A stretch of DNA of 12,646 nt, taken from NCBI GenBank assembly GCA_023433855.1, contig JAEYTV010000054.1, positions 1 to 12,646 of the forward strand, given 5' to 3'. Below, piece by piece: positions 8,206-12,646 of the stretch (its first letter is position 1; each line of letters opens with the position of its first letter). Source of the stretch: Pseudomonadota bacterium (GTDB lineage: Bacteria > Pseudomonadota > Alphaproteobacteria > Rhizobiales > Rhizobiaceae). Under the pieces are notes generated by a model, which saw only the letters and a program-made list of their open reading frames with translations, was not told the DNA's origin and made no database searches. The position numbers and the translations under genes were made by a program.

Positions 8206-8240
8206 GGGCGGGATCTTGGAGCTGAACCGGAATTTGTGGA

Positions 8241-8268
8241 GCTGCCGGGCGCAGACGTGCCCAGCAGC
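8241..8268 (-). terminator. Strong hairpin right after the binding-protein gene
   Basis: On the - strand, GCTGCTGGGC (8268-8259) pairs with GCCCGGCAGC (8250-8241) over 10 bp with one G-U pair and an 8-base loop. It starts 8 bases beyond the TGA of the solute-binding protein. No T run follows directly (TCCACAAATT), so it may be a 3' stabilising structure, a Rho-related end, or work together with the weaker hairpin at 8178-8205. The pairing is better on the - strand, where the one imperfect pair is G-U; on + it is C-A. Confidence 0.5.
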
Positions 8269-8276
8269 CCGGGTTC

Positions 8277-9791
8277 TCAGTTTTTCACCGTGTCTTCCAG
8301 GAAGAACCGGCCAAGCGGATTCTGGTAGAAGTTCTCGATGTTCTTTCGTGCGACGTTGATATAGGGGCTGTAATAAAGGTCGATCCAATGAACGTCGTCC
8401 TTGGCCTGCTTCTGGATCTCCACATACATGGCTTCCCGCTTGGCGGGGTCAAGTTCGAGACGCGCAGCCGCCACAAGGTCCTTCACGGTGTCGTTCTTGT
8501 AGCGGGTCATATAGTTCATGTTGGTGTCATGACCCACGACGAAGGTCGTCTTCTGGTCGGGGTCGAGAATGTCGTTGGTCCAGTAGTTCACCCCGACGTC
8601 GTAGTCGCCGGCCACCAGCATGTCCCACTCCTGGCTCGCGTCCACCTTGTTGATATTGACTGTAACACCTGCCTTCGCCAATTGCTGCTGCAGCAGTATC
8701 GCCGTCTGCTCGACGACTTCATCACCCGCCCGCACCACGTAGTTCAGGGAGAGATCGGAAGCACCGGCCTCGGCCAGCATGGCTTTTGCCTTCTCCGGAT
8801 CGTAGGGCCGCTGGAGATTGCCGGCATAGTGGTAGAGGGCACCTTTAGGGATGTAGGAGTTGGCCACGGTGCCGATACCAAAGGTGACGGTATCAACGAT
8901 CGCCTTCTTGTCGATCGCCATGTCTAGCGCTTGACGAACTTCCTTTTTGGCGAGTGCCCCATGCTCATGATTGATCAGCAGGTGGTCTTCACGGGTCGAC
9001 GTATCGGTCAGGACGTTGAGGTTCGTGTCCTTCTTCAGTTCCTCTACCCGGGAAAATGGCACGAAGATCGCGGTATCGAGCTGACCTGCCTGCACGTTCA
9101 GCATACGGGTATTGTCGTCCGGTACGGATATCCACTCGACGCCATCGAGTTTCACGCGATCCGCCTGCCAGAAGTTCGGGTTCTTTTCGAGAATGACGCG
9201 GTCACCTCGCCGCCATTCCTTGACCGTGAAGGCGCCCGACGAGGCGGTAGGCAGTTCCGCGAAGGCGTCCTCCCCCGCCTCGACGGCCTTCTTCGAGAGA
9301 ACCGAGACGTTCGGGAGCGCCAGCGTCGACAGGAAAGGTGCCGACGGGTTCTTCAACTTGACCGTCAGGGTCGTCTGGTCGGTCGCTTCGGCGGTATCGA
9401 CAACATTGTAGCTGTCGCTCCAGAGCGACCCTTCATTGTCGCGGATGCGAAGAAGACTGAAGGCGGCGTCCTCTGCGGTGATCTGCGAACCGTCCGAGAA
9501 CTTCGCGTCGCGCAGCTTGAACGTGTACGTCAGGCCGTCGTCCGAAACGGTCCAGCTTTCAGCCAGACCGGGCTCCAGCTTGGTGCCCGTTTTGTCAGCC
9601 CGGACGAGCACATCGAAGACATTGGAAAATACCCAGTTGTCGACGTTCTGAGCCGACTTGATCGGATCGAACGTAGTCGAGTCTTCACGGCGGCCGATGG
9701 TGAGAACGCCGGCCGCCTCGGCAAAGCTGGCACCCAGGCTAAGAGCGGCTGCGAAGGCCGCAAGCCCGACAGATTTCCACTTCCTGTTCAT
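8277..9791 (-). CDS. Peptide/nickel-type ABC transporter solute-binding protein (family 5)
   Basis: Periplasmic binding protein that would deliver a peptide or similar ligand to the adjacent Dpp/Opp-type permeases; 504 aa, typical for family 5. Residues 1-25 form a signal peptide (MNRKWKSVG, a hydrophobic core, then ASFAEA). The mature part has family hallmarks: an early LTIGRRED and TTFDPIKS, the LEPGLAESW segment, TYTFKLRDAKFSDG followed by TAEDAAFSL, and a SSGAF/VILEKNPNFW segment mid-protein. A start six codons upstream (9809) exists, but its codons are the GAAGGGA ribosome site of the 9791 start, so 9791 is preferred. The gene is last in its operon, 20 bases after the double ATPase. Being placed last is less usual than first for such operons. 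The ligand (dipeptide, oligopeptide, opine, glutathione, nickel complex or other) cannot be read from the sequence. Confidence 0.92.
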   Translation of the reverse strand: MNRKWKSVGLAAFAAALSLGASFAEAAGVLTIGRREDSTTFDPIKSAQNVDNWVFSNVFDVLVRADKTGTKLEPGLAESWTVSDDGLTYTFKLRDAKFSDGSQITAEDAAFSLLRIRDNEGSLWSDSYNVVDTAEATDQTTLTVKLKNPSAPFLSTLALPNVSVLSKKAVEAGEDAFAELPTASSGAFTVKEWRRGDRVILEKNPNFWQADRVKLDGVEWISVPDDNTRMLNVQAGQLDTAIFVPFSRVEELKKDTNLNVLTDTSTREDHLLINHEHGALAKKEVRQALDMAIDKKAIVDTVTFGIGTVANSYIPKGALYHYAGNLQRPYDPEKAKAMLAEAGASDLSLNYVVRAGDEVVEQTAILLQQQLAKAGVTVNINKVDASQEWDMLVAGDYDVGVNYWTNDILDPDQKTTFVVGHDTNMNYMTRYKNDTVKDLVAAARLELDPAKREAMYVEIQKQAKDDVHWIDLYYSPYINVARKNIENFYQNPLGRFFLEDTVKN

Positions 9792-9811
9792 GATTTTCGT
9801 TCCCTTCATTG

Positions 9812-11508
<1,697 letters not shown>

Positions 11509-11512
<4 letters not shown>

Positions 11513-12360
11513 TCGTGCACCCCCAGCAATTCGCCGAGCGCATCTCCGAGGATGCTGAAACCAAAGGCGAGGATGACGATAGCGAGACCGGGAAAGAGCG
11601 TGATCCACCATGCGGCGGTGATGAAACTCTGGCCTTCGGCCACCATGACGCCCCACTCCGCGATCGGCGGCTGGACGCCAAGCCCCAGATAGCTCACCGC
11701 AGCGCCGCTCAGCAACACCAGCACGGCGTCCGACATGGAAAATACGATGGATCCGGCGATCGCGTTCGGCAGGAGATGCCGGAACATGATGCGCATGCGC
11801 GAGAACCCGAGGCTTACGGCCGCCAGGGCGTAGTCGTTGTTCTTGAGCACCAGGATCTGCGCCCGGATCAACCGTGCATAGGACACCCAGCCCACCAGCG
11901 CCATGGCGACGTAGAAGCTGGAAAGACCGGGCCCGAGAATGGTGATGATGGAAAGCATCAAGACCAGAAAGGGAAAGGCAAGGATGATGTCGACGATCCG
12001 CATGAAGATCGAGTCGATGATGCCGCCGAAGTATCCGGCAATCGTACCGACGACGGTGCCGATCAGGAACGGAAAGGCGACGCCGATGAAGGCGATCTGC
12101 AGGTCGATCCGTGCCCCCCAGATGATCCGGGAAAGAACATCACGACCAAAATTGTCGGTACCGAAGGGATGGAGAAGTGACGGCGGTTGCAGTCTGGCGC
12201 TGCCGTCCTGCAAGATCGGGTCGTAAGGTGCGACGAACGGGGCAGCTGCGGCCATGACGATGAAAAACAGCAGGATCGACAAGCCGATCGTCAACATCGT
12301 ACGTCTGCCGAGGAACATCTTCCAGCCTGCGGGAGGCATGGATGAGGCATCGCTGATCAT
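11509..12360 (-). CDS. Peptide-type ABC transporter permease C (DppC-like)
   Basis: Inner-membrane permease of the peptide/nickel importer family, 283 aa, normal length. Hydrophobic segments lie near 22-45, 86-112, 127-142, 147-163, 205-226 and 250-272. The N-terminal half carries the DppC/OppC signature HPFGTDNFGRDVLSRIIWGAR (64-84 region). The ATPase-contact loop is at about 176-199 (DYALAAVSLGFS, then HLLPN). A second family stretch, SYLGLGVQPPIAEWG, is at 223-237. The start ATG overlaps the stop of the permease B gene (ATGA) and is preceded by GAGGA at a good distance. Its own stop overlaps the start of the ATPase gene the same way. It would form the channel with permease B. Confidence 0.95.
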
Positions 12361-12646
12361 AGCTTGATCCTCGGATCAACGGCAACCGTGGCGATATCCG
12401 CCAGAAAGTTTATGAACACCGTGGCGCAGGCAAAGACCATGGCCACGCCCTGTACGACCATATAGTCCCGGGAGAAGATCGCCCGGACCAGGAGCTGTCC
12501 CATCCCGGGAAGCGCGAAGACGCTTTCGATGACCACAGTGCCGCCGATCAGCCACCCGGTATTGACAGCCAGGAGATTGATGGTCGGCACCAGCGAATTT
12601 GGCAGCACGTGGCGCCAGAAGACGATGCGCTCGGGCATGCCCCGGG
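12357..12646 (-). CDS. Peptide-type ABC transporter permease B (DppB-like), C-terminal part
   Basis: The C-terminal 95 residues of the second inner-membrane permease; the N-terminal two thirds lie beyond the right edge of the window. The visible part starts in the ATPase-contact loop (GMPERIVFWRHVLPNS). It continues with a membrane segment and the family stretch TVVIESVFALPGMGQLL, then RDYMVVQG, and ends in the typical DIATVAVDPRIKL tail. The ATG codon at 12638 is internal to the loop, not the true start. The TGA at 12357-12359 overlaps the ATG of permease C. It is the first gene of the operon that can be seen; the promoter is outside. Confidence 0.93.
   Translation of the reverse strand, partial: RGMPERIVFWRHVLPNSLVPTINLLAVNTGWLIGGTVVIESVFALPGMGQLLVRAIFSRDYMVVQGVAMVFACATVFINFLADIATVAVDPRIKL

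Noticed and set aside
11513..11656. N-terminal extension of the double ATPase to an upstream ATG
   Set aside because: The extra residues are Arg/His-rich and come from the out-of-frame reading of the permease C gene. The ATG at 11512 has a ribosome site and the ATGA overlap seen elsewhere in the operon.

Overview
The window looks like chromosomal or megaplasmid DNA from a high-GC alphaproteobacterium, most likely of the order Rhizobiales (Rhizobium, Agrobacterium or Ensifer type). This is inferred from the base composition, the density of ABC uptake operons, the ATGA stop/start overlaps, and a fused Gfo/Idh plus aldo/keto reductase protein of a kind I associate with rhizobia. No species can be named from the sequence alone. 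I see no tRNA, rRNA, CRISPR array, insertion sequence or phage gene.

Left part, + strand (1-4866): a carbohydrate uptake and oxidoreduction operon. It has a MalF-type permease (42-899), a MalG-type permease (896-1732), a MalK/UgpC-type ATPase (1745-2827), and a two-domain Gfo/Idh/MocA dehydrogenase fused to an aldo/keto reductase (2857-4866). The sugar-binding protein is not seen and probably lies left of the window. Two of the four genes carry an in-frame stop: TAG at 147-149 and TAA at 4525-4527. Homologous sequence continues in the same frame after each. Both can be explained by one C-to-T change from a glutamine codon. Either the operon has begun to decay or the sequence has errors. A hairpin with a T-rich tail follows the operon (4897-4925).

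Middle part (about 4867-8276): a small VOC/glyoxalase-fold protein on + (5159-5590), then a 348-base stretch without a recognisable gene. Convergent on the - strand is a long periplasmic tail-specific protease of the Prc type (5939-8059). A 217-base gap to its right holds the 3' end signals of the next operon and presumably the protease promoter.

Right part, - strand (8277-12646, read right to left): a peptide/nickel-type (Dpp/Opp, PepT family) uptake operon in the order permease B (cut by the window edge), permease C, a single polypeptide with two ATPase domains (DppD and DppF fused), and the solute-binding protein last. The first three genes are joined by ATGA overlaps. The binding protein follows after 20 bases and ends in a strong hairpin.

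Most of the window is ordinary accessory metabolism. I do not find a convincing new system. The points most worth a second look are the two in-frame stops, the fused dehydrogenase/reductase, which could act as a self-contained hydride shuttle on sugars, and the long Prc-type protease in this background.
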